64,000 nucleotides of DNA from Danxiaibacter flavus (GTDB taxonomy: Bacteria > Bacteroidota > Bacteroidia > Chitinophagales > Chitinophagaceae). Every line of letters begins with the position of its first letter. The first letter of the stretch is position 1. Position numbers and translations under genes: made by a program. The stretch is from NCBI RefSeq assembly GCF_041060425.1, contig NZ_JAULBC010000001.1, positions 1,426,001 to 1,490,000 on the forward strand. The letters are read 5' to 3'. Under the pieces are notes generated by a model. It ran no database searches. It was not told where the DNA came from and saw only the letters and a list, made by a program, of their open reading frames with translations. Below are positions 55,518-64,000 of this stretch, piece after piece.

Positions 55518-56863
55518 AAAAACTGGCGATATTGCTACTGTTCTGTTATTCGTTTATAAAGATAGAAGCGCAGGTTAATTGTTTTGCCAATGTAGCAATT
55601 GATAAGCACAGTGTATATGCGCAGGAGCCATTTAAGGCAACAGTAACGGTGTCTACAGCCACATGGTATACAGCGCCGCTTGATTTTGACAACATTCAGA
55701 TATCAAATGCTTTTATACTGCCATTCAGCAGAACTTTTTCAACAATGCTTACAGTTAATGGTAAGCAATATGCCAGCCTTCAGTTCTACTTTATTGTTTT
55801 TCCCTATAAACCAGGAAACTACAGTTTTCCAGCCATAAATATCCGGGTGGAAACGCCTCCTTTAGGAAGCTCAACAAGCCAGAAAGTAACTATAAATACT
55901 TCACCCCAAAAGTTTGTAGTTAAAGATATTCCGCAGAAATTTAAAGGAGAGAACTGGTTTGTTGCAAAGAACGTCTACGTATCCGAACACTGGAATAAAT
56001 CGCTGAATAATTTAAAAGTGGGCGATGTGTTAAAACGTACTGTAGTGATAGACGCAAAAGGTACACTGCCGCAATTTATACCGGGGTTCAAAAATGATTC
56101 ACTGGATTGGGCTTCTGTTTATCCTGATGATCCTGATCTTGCAGATACAAGAGATGATTACGATGCAAATGGAAAGCGAACGCAAACTATTACTTATTTG
56201 CTGGAGAAAGAAGGGACGTTTGAAATGCCGGCCATAAATATTGCATGGTGGAATCCTTATGCCTCCAGGCTATACAAAAGAAGTGCAGCAGGCGCAACCT
56301 TGCACGTAAAGGCTAATCCGAACCTGGGCATGCTTACAACATTGAAAGATAGTCTAAGTGCTTTTTCCGCAGCAAAGGAAGCTGTCCACCAACACAAAGG
56401 AGCACTACGTATATATGGTATTTTGTGGTATTGGTTCCTGCTCTATGCCTTGATAGCATTGTGTCTTACATATGTAGTTGTCCGGATGATCATAGCAGCC
56501 TATAAAAAGATCAGGCAACGGCGCAGGCTTTATGTAGTGAGTGAGCCATATTGGTTTAAGAAATTTTTGAGTGCACAAAATAAAACAGGCTCCGTGGTAA
56601 ATGCCTTGTACGCCTGGTGGGACAGATGGATCGCGAAAGATAAATTTCCCTCAGTAAATCAAACACTTCAGGACGGACAGGATAAACATATTCTCGAAGA
56701 GATGAATACCTATAATAAAGAAGTGTATAATGAAGGGAACAAAAATGCCCTTGTAGATAAAGATTTTAAAACGCTCATCCGTCAATTAAGAAAAGAAAGA
56801 ACAAGTACGAATGAACCTGCAAGACAGGTAGACGAACGTCAGGATCTTTGGGAAGAGTCATAA
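55511..56863 (+). CDS. batD: BatD-like protein
   Basis: The 450 residues have a signal peptide, oxygen-tolerance (BatD) beta-domains (PYKPGNYSFPAINI and VGDVLKRTVVIDA strands) and one membrane helix near 305-330 with a cytoplasmic tail. It ends the Bat operon. Confidence 0.88.
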   Translation: MVKKLAILLLFCYSFIKIEAQVNCFANVAIDKHSVYAQEPFKATVTVSTATWYTAPLDFDNIQISNAFILPFSRTFSTMLTVNGKQYASLQFYFIVFPYKPGNYSFPAINIRVETPPLGSSTSQKVTINTSPQKFVVKDIPQKFKGENWFVAKNVYVSEHWNKSLNNLKVGDVLKRTVVIDAKGTLPQFIPGFKNDSLDWASVYPDDPDLADTRDDYDANGKRTQTITYLLEKEGTFEMPAINIAWWNPYASRLYKRSAAGATLHVKANPNLGMLTTLKDSLSAFSAAKEAVHQHKGALRIYGILWYWFLLYALIALCLTYVVVRMIIAAYKKIRQRRRLYVVSEPYWFKKFLSAQNKTGSVVNALYAWWDRWIAKDKFPSVNQTLQDGQDKHILEEMNTYNKEVYNEGNKNALVDKDFKTLIRQLRKERTSTNEPARQVDERQDLWEES

Positions 56864-57059
56864 TTATATGAGGATGCTCAAAGCTTAAAGCTATTGTCTT
56901 AGCTTCAATAAAGCTCCATCATTTTAAACATATTCCCCTGAGTGTTGTTAATGATAAGCAGGTGAAAATATCAACAATACCGCATGCTATTTTCAAAAAT
57001 AGCTTTTCGCCGGATGTCAGATGTATAAATTTTTCAACTATTACATTAAATACGTTGTT

Positions 57060-57557
57060 ATGAAAAAGCAAATCTTGTTAGTTTTTGTTTTGTTTGTAGC
57101 TGCCCAGCTATCTGCGCAGTCCACTGTGGATGATGATATGGCCATCATTCAATCTGTGTTTGGTAAAGAAAAAAAGGAACTTGTTGGCAGTTTCATGGCT
57201 CTGACCGGAGATACTGCCACTAAATTCTGGGCCGTATACGACGAGTACGAAGCCGAAAGAAAATCGCTGGGTAAAGAACGGTTTAATGTAATCAAAGATT
57301 ATGCGAACCAATATGCATCACTTACCGATGAGCAAGCGGCGGCGCTGGCAAAACGTGTTATGGGCAATGATCTGAGTTATGCCAAAATGCACGAGAAATA
57401 TTTTAAGAAGGTGGAAAAAGTAGTTGGTGGAAAAAATGCAGCGAAGTTCTTTCAGTTGGAAAGTTATATTCAAAACACCATCAGAACGAATGTTCAAAAT
57501 CAGATTCCTTTCATCGGAGAATTAGAAGAAGCTTCCAAACAGAATAAAAAATCCTGA
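57060..57557 (+). CDS. Secreted helical protein, unknown
   Basis: The protein is 165 residues from ATG 57060, with a signal peptide (about 1-19) and then a mostly helical, Lys/Glu-rich body with LTDEQAAALAKRVM. It loosely resembles periplasmic Spy/CpxP-like helices but I cannot name a family. Confidence 0.65.
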   Translation: MKKQILLVFVLFVAAQLSAQSTVDDDMAIIQSVFGKEKKELVGSFMALTGDTATKFWAVYDEYEAERKSLGKERFNVIKDYANQYASLTDEQAAALAKRVMGNDLSYAKMHEKYFKKVEKVVGGKNAAKFFQLESYIQNTIRTNVQNQIPFIGELEEASKQNKKS

Positions 57558-57660
57558 TGCAGTCAAAATAATATCATGATTGTATATAAGAAGTAAGAAG
57601 GCGTGGATTAGCTAACATCCGGCCTTCTATATTTTGTAACTTAGCCTGGTGCTTAAACAG

Positions 57661-58161
57661 ATGCAGAAAATATTATTCGCCATACTTTGCTTTTGCTGTA
57701 CCGGCAAAGTATTTGGTCAGTGTGAAATCCAAAACAGGTTAAGGCCCGATGGAACGATGTATTATCACGCTCCGCTGACATTGTTATACCAGACAAGTGA
57801 TATTGAACTGCAAGGTAATCTTGTTACTGATAAGGAAAGCTATTTCCTAAGGCTCATACCTATACAACAATCTCAGCCAATCAGAACAAAAGATGCTGTG
57901 AAAAAAGATCTCCTTGTAAAATTGCAAAACGATTCTGTGTATGCATTGAAATACTATGATTCATGGTACGGGAGAAAAGATTCAACGTTTAATTTGTTAT
58001 ACCTGTTCAGTAAAGAGCAATTGAACAGTTTTTTGAACAATAATATTCAATCTTTTAATATAGTTATAGGTAAAACGGCGCGTGTACTTATTTTTAAACT
58101 TCACCCCGATATTATAAAGCAGCAGTTTGCCTGTTTTAAATCGTCTGCGACCAAATTATAA
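57661..58161 (+). CDS. Secreted hypothetical protein
   Basis: The protein is 166 residues from ATG 57661 (MQKILFAIL). It has a signal peptide and a beta-rich body. Its stop overlaps the stop of the convergent minus-strand gene by a few bases. Function unknown. Confidence 0.6.
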   Translation: MQKILFAILCFCCTGKVFGQCEIQNRLRPDGTMYYHAPLTLLYQTSDIELQGNLVTDKESYFLRLIPIQQSQPIRTKDAVKKDLLVKLQNDSVYALKYYDSWYGRKDSTFNLLYLFSKEQLNSFLNNNIQSFNIVIGKTARVLIFKLHPDIIKQQFACFKSSATKL

Positions 58162-58995
58162 ATCAGATTTTTGGGGCTCGTGGAATATTTTTTTTGTGAT
58201 GTTGGAAAACAGGTTATTGAACAGCACATTTATTTGAAGTGCGTTATAAATCTCATTTCCTCCGCTACGGGGTAAATATTCGTTGGCATAGCTTACTTCA
58301 AGTTGAAAATCATCGGTGAAAGAATATCCTGCACCAATAGTAAAACGGTTTCTGTCAAAGAATTGCGAACCGGTTAAGTTATTACTCGTCTTCAGGTATA
58401 TTTCTTCGGAAGAAAAGCCATAGATAGAATTTTTCCGGATGACCTTACTGTTAAACGGATAAACCAGCTTTATTTGTTGCCTGTAGCGGTATGATGCGTT
58501 ATAAACATTATTGGAGTCGAGTATATGCCTGTCTTCAAGCCGCATTCTCGTGCTTAGCGTATAACCTATCTTTTTGATGAAATAAATAGCCTGGTAGCTG
58601 GCGCGGAGTTCCGGTAGCCTGGATTGATTGATTTCCGGTACGTCCTTATTATAAAAATAGGCATAAGAGAATGACAGTTTCCATCTTGGAGAAGCGTAAT
58701 AATGTACCCATGCCCGCAAATAAAGTTGAGAATTGGTGTGAAAGAAATTCTTATCAACAGGTGTACTCGTCCATGTTTGGCCAAGGTTAAATTCAAGGGC
58801 CCACTTTCCCTTTAGTGGTCTTGTAAATTGAAATTCGTTCCAGAATTGGTTGTAAGTTTTATTTTGACTGTAGCCGGTATTACATAAAAAAACGAGTATG
58901 ACAAGCCGGAAAAAATAGTGCAGTAAGCGTAGGGCGAACCTACGCTGGTAAATTGTATCATGTATCTTGTTTTTTCTATTATAGGTTGGCTGCAT
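58156..58995 (-). CDS. DUF2490-like outer-membrane protein
   Basis: The 279 residues have a signal segment at about 22-43 and then beta-strands with NEFQFTRPLKGKWALEFNLG and RMRLEDR, matching DUF2490. It is likely an outer-membrane barrel. The real start may be internal, closer to the signal peptide. Confidence 0.75.
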   Translation of the reverse strand: MQPTYNRKNKIHDTIYQRRFALRLLHYFFRLVILVFLCNTGYSQNKTYNQFWNEFQFTRPLKGKWALEFNLGQTWTSTPVDKNFFHTNSQLYLRAWVHYYASPRWKLSFSYAYFYNKDVPEINQSRLPELRASYQAIYFIKKIGYTLSTRMRLEDRHILDSNNVYNASYRYRQQIKLVYPFNSKVIRKNSIYGFSSEEIYLKTSNNLTGSQFFDRNRFTIGAGYSFTDDFQLEVSYANEYLPRSGGNEIYNALQINVLFNNLFSNITKKIFHEPQKSDL

Positions 58996-59219
58996 AAAGG
59001 CGCTGCATTTTCTTTCGCATGGCTGGCCAGACTCAATATGTTACAGCAATAGCATGTTGAGTGGTGGTTATAAACATCTTATAACAACCAATTTACCGCT
59101 TTGTTTATTGATCATTACGGGCCGTAAACTGAAAATTCCATAAACCATTACCAAAATTTTATAAACCATGAATACTAAAAAGCTATAGTTTTGTGATATC
59201 TTACAACATCGTTGTTTAC

Positions 59220-59612
59220 GTGAAAAAAGTAATCGTCGCCATATTAGCCATCGTTTATATGTCCACCACAAGTGGAGCAACGGTGCATTTGCACTATTGC
59301 ATGGGCGAATTACTTAGCTGGGGTTTGTCTGCAGAGAAAAAGGAAAAATGCGACAACTGCGGAATGCAGAAGGGGACGTCTAAAGATTGTTGCAAAGATG
59401 AGCACAAGGTATTAAAGGTTGAAAATGATCAGAAGCTTTCTGAAAGCGCTTTTCAGGGCATGCAGTTAGCTGCAGTGACCCTTCCTTCTCTGTCAACAGG
59501 TTATATTACAGAGGCTTTACCCAGTGTAACTGAAGCATATCCTGTTACAAACGGTCCGCCAGATAGTAAGGTTGTTCCGGTTTATCTGCGCAATTGTGTT
59601 TTCCGTATCTGA
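59220..59612 (+). CDS. Small Cys/His-rich protein near copper efflux genes
   Basis: The protein is 130 residues from GTG 59220 (KKVIVAILAI). A signal peptide is followed by HLHYCMGELLSWG and CDNCGMQKGTSKDCCKDEHK, a dense Cys/His cluster apt for copper or silver. It precedes an HMA protein and cusA, so metal binding in efflux is likely (inference). Confidence 0.75.
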   Translation: MKKVIVAILAIVYMSTTSGATVHLHYCMGELLSWGLSAEKKEKCDNCGMQKGTSKDCCKDEHKVLKVENDQKLSESAFQGMQLAAVTLPSLSTGYITEALPSVTEAYPVTNGPPDSKVVPVYLRNCVFRI

Positions 59613-59914
59613 TTCTATCCTTTCTTAAGCTGAAAATACACGCTTTCAGCAATCAGCGAATTGATCAATTACCCGTATTCGCTGACGAAATTCATTCTCT
59701 TTTTTTTGATTTGTTTGGTTCGAAATTATTGCCGGGGCAGTTGATAACGGCGCATTTTGATAAGTCTGTCAAATCGCTTTTCCGCTGTTCTTATCCGGTG
59801 CTCTAATGCATGATTCGCCTGCGCGTGTCACTTTCAGGTTGAACAGTATGCTTGTTCAGCTAAACAAATCGTATCTGGGCTTTTTAATCATTTCTTCATT
59901 ATAAAATCAATTGT
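59613..59914. other. Intergenic stretch, no gene seen
   Basis: It holds small hairpins (GCTGAAA/TTTCAGC near 59633-59655; CAGCGAAT/ATTCGCTG near 59660-59690). No convincing reading frame; the one frame present lacks a signal or known motif. Confidence 0.45.
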
Positions 59915-60256
59915 ATGAAATCAGTAAGATTAGCAATGATGGCATTGTTAACAATGGCAGGAAGCGTATTATTCGCACAAAGCACTAAAACAGAAAACAT
60001 TAAAGTGGCAGGCAACTGCGGCAGCTGTAAAAAGAAAATTGACAAAGCCGCCACTATTACCGGCGTTACAAAAGCTGACTGGAACAAAGATTCCAAAGTA
60101 CTTACCGTAACATACGATCCTGCTAAAGTCACCAACGATGCTATTCAAAAAAGTGTTGCCGGCGTTGGTTATGATACGGAAAAATACAAGGCAGATGATA
60201 AAGCTTACAACAAACTGGATGAATGTTGCCAGTATGAGAGGAAGAAAGGGAAATAG
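59915..60256 (+). CDS. Periplasmic heavy-metal-associated (HMA) domain protein
   Basis: The 113 residues have a signal peptide (about 1-22) and one HMA domain with metal motif GNCGSC (Cys35, Cys38); the tail has DECCQYE. It is probably a periplasmic copper chaperone feeding the Cus pump next door. Confidence 0.88.
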   Translation: MKSVRLAMMALLTMAGSVLFAQSTKTENIKVAGNCGSCKKKIDKAATITGVTKADWNKDSKVLTVTYDPAKVTNDAIQKSVAGVGYDTEKYKADDKAYNKLDECCQYERKKGK

Positions 60257-60430
60257 TTGGAAAGCTTAAAGCCTAAAGCTTAAAGCCCAAAGCTCAAAGC
60301 CTAAAGCCTTAATAATATCGGAATCATTGTTCCCGATAACTTATCATGTGAGTTTAATTATTAGGGTTAGACAAAATAATCTGTTATCGATCAACAAGCT
60401 TTAGGCTTTGAGCTTTGGGCTTTAAGCCAA
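60257..60430. repeat. Word-repeat palindrome (AAAGCYT) before cusA
   Basis: AAAGCTTAAAGCCTAAAGC words follow the HMA stop (60260-60308), and GCTTTAGGCTTTGAGCTTTG words (60400-60425) end just before the cusA start at 60442. The spacer is unique. Confidence 0.8.
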
Positions 60431-60441
60431 AAATAACAATC

Positions 60442-61734
60442 ATGGTTCAAAAACTTATAGAAATATCCATTCGTAACAGGTACGTTGTATTGGTGCTGGC
60501 AGTGGCCTTGTTCATCTGGGGGATTTTTGCGGTAAATAAAAATCCCGTTGATGCAATTCCTGATCTGTCGGAAAACCAGGTAATTGTTTTTACAGAATGG
60601 ATGGGAAGAAGCCCGCAGGTATTAGAAGATCAGGTTACGTTTCCGTTGGTCAGCAATTTACAGGGTATTCCAAAAGTCAAAAATATTCGTGGTTCTTCTA
60701 TGTTCGGGATGAGTTTTGTCTACATCATTTTTGAAGATAATGTAGATATCTATTGGGCCAGGACGCGCGTGCTTGAACGGTTGAATTACGCACAGCGACT
60801 GTTACCGCAAGGTGTAACGCCTACTATTGGACCGGATGGAACCGGGGTGGGACACGTATTCTGGTACACGCTGGACGCGCCAAGGATGGATCTGGGTGAA
60901 CAACGGGCTTTGCAGGACTGGTACATAAAATACGGTCTGCAAACAGTTCCCGGCGTAGCTGAAATTGCCTCTTTCGGTGGCTTTGAAAAACAGTATCAGC
61001 TTGTTGTAGATCCGGTAAAGTTGCAGTTCTATAATCTCTCCCTGATGGATGTGATGAACAAGATAAAAGCCAATAATAATGATGTCGGCGGCCGCAAATT
61101 TGAAATGAGTGATATGGCTTATATCATTCGTGGTCTTGGTTATCTGAAGAACAAAGAGGATATAGAAAGCATTGCTCTGATAAACTACAACGGAATACCG
61201 GTTAGAATAAAAGACATAGGTAGTGTACAAATGGGTGGTGATTTACGCCTGGGCATTTTTGATGAGAATGGTGAAGGTGAAGTTGTTGGTGGTATCGTTG
61301 TAATGCGGTATGGAGAAAACGCTGACAAGGTTATAAAGTTGGTAAAAGAAAAAATGAAAGAGGTTGAAAAAGGGTTGCCTGAGGGAGTGCATTTTAAAAC
61401 TGCATACGATAGAAGCGACCTGATTGATGCTGCAATAGATAATATTAAAGAAAAACTTTTGGAAGAGATGATAGTGGTGTCTCTTATTGTAATTCTCTTC
61501 CTGTTTCACTGGCGCAGCGCTATCAGCATCATTATCCAGATCCCGCTTACTGTTGCTATCAGTTTCATTTTACTCAATGCTTTTGGAATATCATCCAACA
61601 TTATGTCACTAACAGGGATCGCATTAGCGATAGGTGTGATTGTAGACAATGGAATTATAATGGCCGAGAATAGTTATCGAAATCTTGCTGAGTGGCAGGA
61701 AGTAAAAAGTAAAAAAGTAAAAATTCAAAAGTAA
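60442..61734 (+). CDS. cusA: CusA RND pump, N-terminal part (split gene)
   Basis: 430 residues match the first part of a heavy-metal RND transporter: helix 1, NPVDAIPDLSENQ, the porter domain and helices up to IALAIGVIVDNGIIMAENSYRNL. The frame then enters a word-repeat element and stops at 61734. The rest continues from 61838 in another frame. Confidence 0.9.
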   Translation: MVQKLIEISIRNRYVVLVLAVALFIWGIFAVNKNPVDAIPDLSENQVIVFTEWMGRSPQVLEDQVTFPLVSNLQGIPKVKNIRGSSMFGMSFVYIIFEDNVDIYWARTRVLERLNYAQRLLPQGVTPTIGPDGTGVGHVFWYTLDAPRMDLGEQRALQDWYIKYGLQTVPGVAEIASFGGFEKQYQLVVDPVKLQFYNLSLMDVMNKIKANNNDVGGRKFEMSDMAYIIRGLGYLKNKEDIESIALINYNGIPVRIKDIGSVQMGGDLRLGIFDENGEGEVVGGIVVMRYGENADKVIKLVKEKMKEVEKGLPEGVHFKTAYDRSDLIDAAIDNIKEKLLEEMIVVSLIVILFLFHWRSAISIIIQIPLTVAISFILLNAFGISSNIMSLTGIALAIGVIVDNGIIMAENSYRNLAEWQEVKSKKVKIQK

Positions 61735-61837
61735 AAATTCAAAAAAAGATACACTACGTTCATTTCGATAAAGTGAATGACAGAGGTGCGCTGCTGCACT
61801 ATGAGCTTTTGACTTTTGAATTTTGACTTTTGACTTC
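61699..61837. repeat. 139-bp word-repeat palindrome inside cusA
   Basis: The arms are GAAGTAAAAAGTAAAAAAG (61699-) and, inverted, CTTTTGACTTTTGACTTC (-61837). Taking out these 139 bases joins codon CAG (61696-61698) to AAG (61838) in one open frame. Confidence 0.85.
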
Positions 61838-63763
61838 AAGTGTGATTTTCAAAAAACGAACCGCATGGCTAATTATTATAAAATACCAAAAGAAGAACGG
61901 CTCGCTATTATAGAGAAATCCTGTAAGCAGGTATCCAGGGGTGTTTTCTTTTCAACGATTATCATTATTGCATCTTTTTTGCCGGTTTTTTTGTTAACCG
62001 GACAGGAGGGGAAGCTCTTTCATCCACTGGCTTATACAAAAACATTTATCCTGGTAGTTGATGCTGTACTGGTAGTAACGCTGGCTCCCGTGCTTATCTC
62101 CTTTTTTATGAAAGGCAGGTTCAGAGGAGAGGCTGCGAATCCTGCTAACCGTTTGCTGGAAAAGATTTATGAGCCATTGATCCGTTGGTGCGTTAAATGG
62201 CGGAAGACTGTGCTGGGGATCAATATTATTGCCTTGCTGATCAGCATCCCGATGATCATGAGTCTTGGGCGGGAGTTTATGCCGCCACTTGATGAAGGTT
62301 CTGTTCTTTTTATGCCGGTCACATTGCCGGACGTTTCCAACTCGGAAGTGAAGCGCATTTTACAAGTGCAGGACAAGATCATCAAGTCCGTTCCCGAAGT
62401 GAAAAATGTATTGGGAAAAGCCGGCCGTGCAAATACAGCAACGGATAATTCTCCTATCAGCATGATCGAAAGCATCATCCTGCTGAAGCCAAAAAATGAA
62501 TGGAGAAAAGGAAAGACAAAAGAAGATATCATCAACGAGTTGAATAGTAAACTGCAAATTCCCGGCGTAACAAATGGATGGACACAGCCGATCATCAACA
62601 GGATCAACATGCTTTCAACAGGTATCAGAACGGATGTAGGGGTGAAGGTCTATGGACAAAATCTTGATACTATCTATGCATTTGCAGATAAAATACGAAA
62701 AGAATTACAGGCGGTTGATGGTGTTAAAGATCTGTATGTTGAGCCGGTAACAGGCGGTAAATATATAGACATAGACATTAAGAGGGATGAAATAGCACGT
62801 TACGGACTGAGCATTGACGATGTGAATGCCGTAATAGAGAGCGCATTGGGTGGCATGAAGCTCACGACAACAATTGAGGGCAGGCAGCGATTCTCTGTGA
62901 ATGCACGATATGGGCAGGATTTTCGGGATAATCTTGAGGCTTTAAAAAGATTGCAGGTGCAGACCATGCAATTTGGCCCCGTGCCGTTACAGGCAGTGGC
63001 GGATGTTAAAATATCGGAAGGGCCCGCGATGATCAATTCGGAAAATGCTTTGCTGCGTGGTGCCGTGTTATTTAATGTGCGTGACCGCGACCTGGGAAGT
63101 ACCGTAAATGATGCGCGGGGCAAACTGGAAACGATGTTGGCTAAAATGCCAAAAGGATACTTCATGGAGTGGAGCGGCCAGTATGAAAATCTTATCCGCG
63201 GTGAACGTACATTAATGTTCATTTTGCCTGTAGTACTGCTGATAATATTTGTTTCAATGTATTTCGCATTTCATTCAGCACGGGAGGCGTTACTAAGTCT
63301 CATTACAATTCCCTTTGCCCTAATTGGAGGAGCCTATATGGTTTATTTCTGGGGCGTGAACCTTTCTGTCGCCGTTGCTGTAGGATTTATCGCTTTGTTT
63401 GGATTGGCAGTTGAAACCGGTATCGTAATGGTTATATATCTCAATGATGCGATGCAACAGCTTATTGAACAAAAGGGCAACTCAGCAGCAACAATATCCA
63501 AAGCTGATCTGCGCGAATACGTGATCCATGGTGCAGCAAAGCGGTTGAGGCCAAAGATCATGACAGTGTGTGTAGCCTTGTTTGGTTTAATTCCAATCCT
63601 CTACAGCACAGGTGTTGGCAGTGATGTAATGAAGCCAATTGTACTACCCATGATCGGAGGTGTATTCACTTCGTCTATTCATATCTTACTGGTAACACCT
63701 ATCATCTTTTTGATGAGCAAAGAATATGAATTGAAGAAGCACGGAAAAATCGAACTTAATTGA
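61838..63763 (+). CDS. cusA: CusA RND pump, C-terminal part (split gene)
   Basis: This is the remaining 641 residues of CusA, with helices, the second porter domain and the Met residues expected for Cu(I)/Ag(I) transport: MLSTGIRTDVG, LGGMKLTT and GPAMINSENA (family knowledge: three Met form the binding site). As a separate gene it could start at ATG 61865 or TTG 61823. It may be a pseudogene pair or a two-part pump. Confidence 0.9.
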   Translation, partial: KCDFQKTNRMANYYKIPKEERLAIIEKSCKQVSRGVFFSTIIIIASFLPVFLLTGQEGKLFHPLAYTKTFILVVDAVLVVTLAPVLISFFMKGRFRGEAANPANRLLEKIYEPLIRWCVKWRKTVLGINIIALLISIPMIMSLGREFMPPLDEGSVLFMPVTLPDVSNSEVKRILQVQDKIIKSVPEVKNVLGKAGRANTATDNSPISMIESIILLKPKNEWRKGKTKEDIINELNSKLQIPGVTNGWTQPIINRINMLSTGIRTDVGVKVYGQNLDTIYAFADKIRKELQAVDGVKDLYVEPVTGGKYIDIDIKRDEIARYGLSIDDVNAVIESALGGMKLTTTIEGRQRFSVNARYGQDFRDNLEALKRLQVQTMQFGPVPLQAVADVKISEGPAMINSENALLRGAVLFNVRDRDLGSTVNDARGKLETMLAKMPKGYFMEWSGQYENLIRGERTLMFILPVVLLIIFVSMYFAFHSAREALLSLITIPFALIGGAYMVYFWGVNLSVAVAVGFIALFGLAVETGIVMVIYLNDAMQQLIEQKGNSAATISKADLREYVIHGAAKRLRPKIMTVCVALFGLIPILYSTGVGSDVMKPIVLPMIGGVFTSSIHILLVTPIIFLMSKEYELKKHGKIELN

Positions 63764-63805
63764 CGGGAAAATGTGCGAATGTGCGAATATGTAAATGTGC
63801 AAATT
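63764..63805. repeat. Word-repeat arm (GTGCGAATGTGCG) after cusA
   Basis: GGGAAAATGTGCGAATGTGC words begin right after the cusA stop, matching the class at 25430-25535. Confidence 0.55.
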
Positions 63806-63880
63806 AGAGATAACAAATTAATCGTGTTAATCTATTAATCCAGCAAATCCCGGTCCAGACAAAATCAAATAAATCTAAGT

Positions 63881-64000
63881 ATGAAATACTTGCTTCTAAT
63901 ATCATTCCTCACCCTTTCGTTGGGTGCCTATTCCCAATCACGGATGAAGCTTGACGAAATACTACAGACAGTGCAGGCAAATCATCCATCTGTAAAGATG
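63881..64000 (+). CDS. TolC-family efflux protein, 5' part (cut by window end)
   Basis: Translation from ATG 63881 gives MKYLLLISFLTLSLGAYSQ, a signal peptide, then MKLDEILQTVQANHPSVKM, the start of an outer-membrane efflux protein as in CusC. It ends at the window edge. Confidence 0.8.
   Translation, partial: MKYLLLISFLTLSLGAYSQSRMKLDEILQTVQANHPSVKM

Noticed and set aside
59594..59806. 70-codon frame after the Cys/His-rich gene
   Set aside because: No signal, motif or spacing that supports a gene; hairpins lie within it.

Overview
The window reads as a chromosomal segment of a Bacteroidota bacterium, most likely of the Chitinophagaceae type (inference). The signs are SusC/SusD and other TonB-dependent receptors, an ECF sigma/FecR switch, a Bat (MoxR, DUF58, VWA, BatD) operon, promoters of the TAnnTTTG type, and a clade II (non-Tat) nitrous oxide reductase cluster. 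No tRNA, rRNA, CRISPR array, phage or complete transposase gene was seen.

Layout. 1-3.7 kb: a copper-uptake group made of a small Cys-rich protein, a Met/His-rich YtkA-like lipoprotein and an OprC/NosA-like TonB receptor that keeps the CxxxM and HxM copper motifs. 3.7-5.0 kb: gene-free and packed with nested repeats. 5.0-12.5 kb (minus strand): two cytochrome c lipoproteins, nosZ, a NosL fusion, nosD, nosF, nosY and a group III truncated haemoglobin. A divergent Crp/Fnr-type regulator and a His-containing polytopic membrane protein follow (12.7-14.6 kb). 14.6-30 kb is mostly household genes: an ABC-F protein, a DUF3347 protein, a TonB receptor, pnuC, osmC-like, metZ, a YefM/YoeB toxin-antitoxin pair, fmt, a NamZ-like DUF1343 protein, an FKBP and pepT. 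30-42 kb: an oxidoreductase, then ECF sigma, FecR, SusC, SusD, sulfatase and phosphodiesterase, which look like a utilisation locus for a sulfated substrate. 42-48.7 kb: YtxH, a two-haem cytochrome, a long 4-alpha-glucanotransferase with a histone-like tail, a dipeptide epimerase and a thioredoxin-like protein. 49-57 kb: the Bat operon. 57-64 kb: hypothetical envelope proteins and a copper/silver efflux group (Cys/His protein, HMA protein, CusA split in two, start of a TolC-like gene).

How it works together. Copper runs through both ends of the window: uptake and delivery to NosZ on the left, efflux on the right. The most unusual non-coding signal is a recurring class of intergenic elements. 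Arms built from short reiterated words (AAAGCYT, TACGATG, AAGTCAAAA, GACAATTGAAAA, GTGAATGGTCAATAG and others) start at or just after stop codons and are often answered by an inverted arm before the next gene. One such element (139 bp) sits inside cusA. Removing it restores one reading frame exactly. Another brackets the sigma-FecR gap, and a repeat-plus-terminator unit is duplicated on both sides of the toxin-antitoxin pair.
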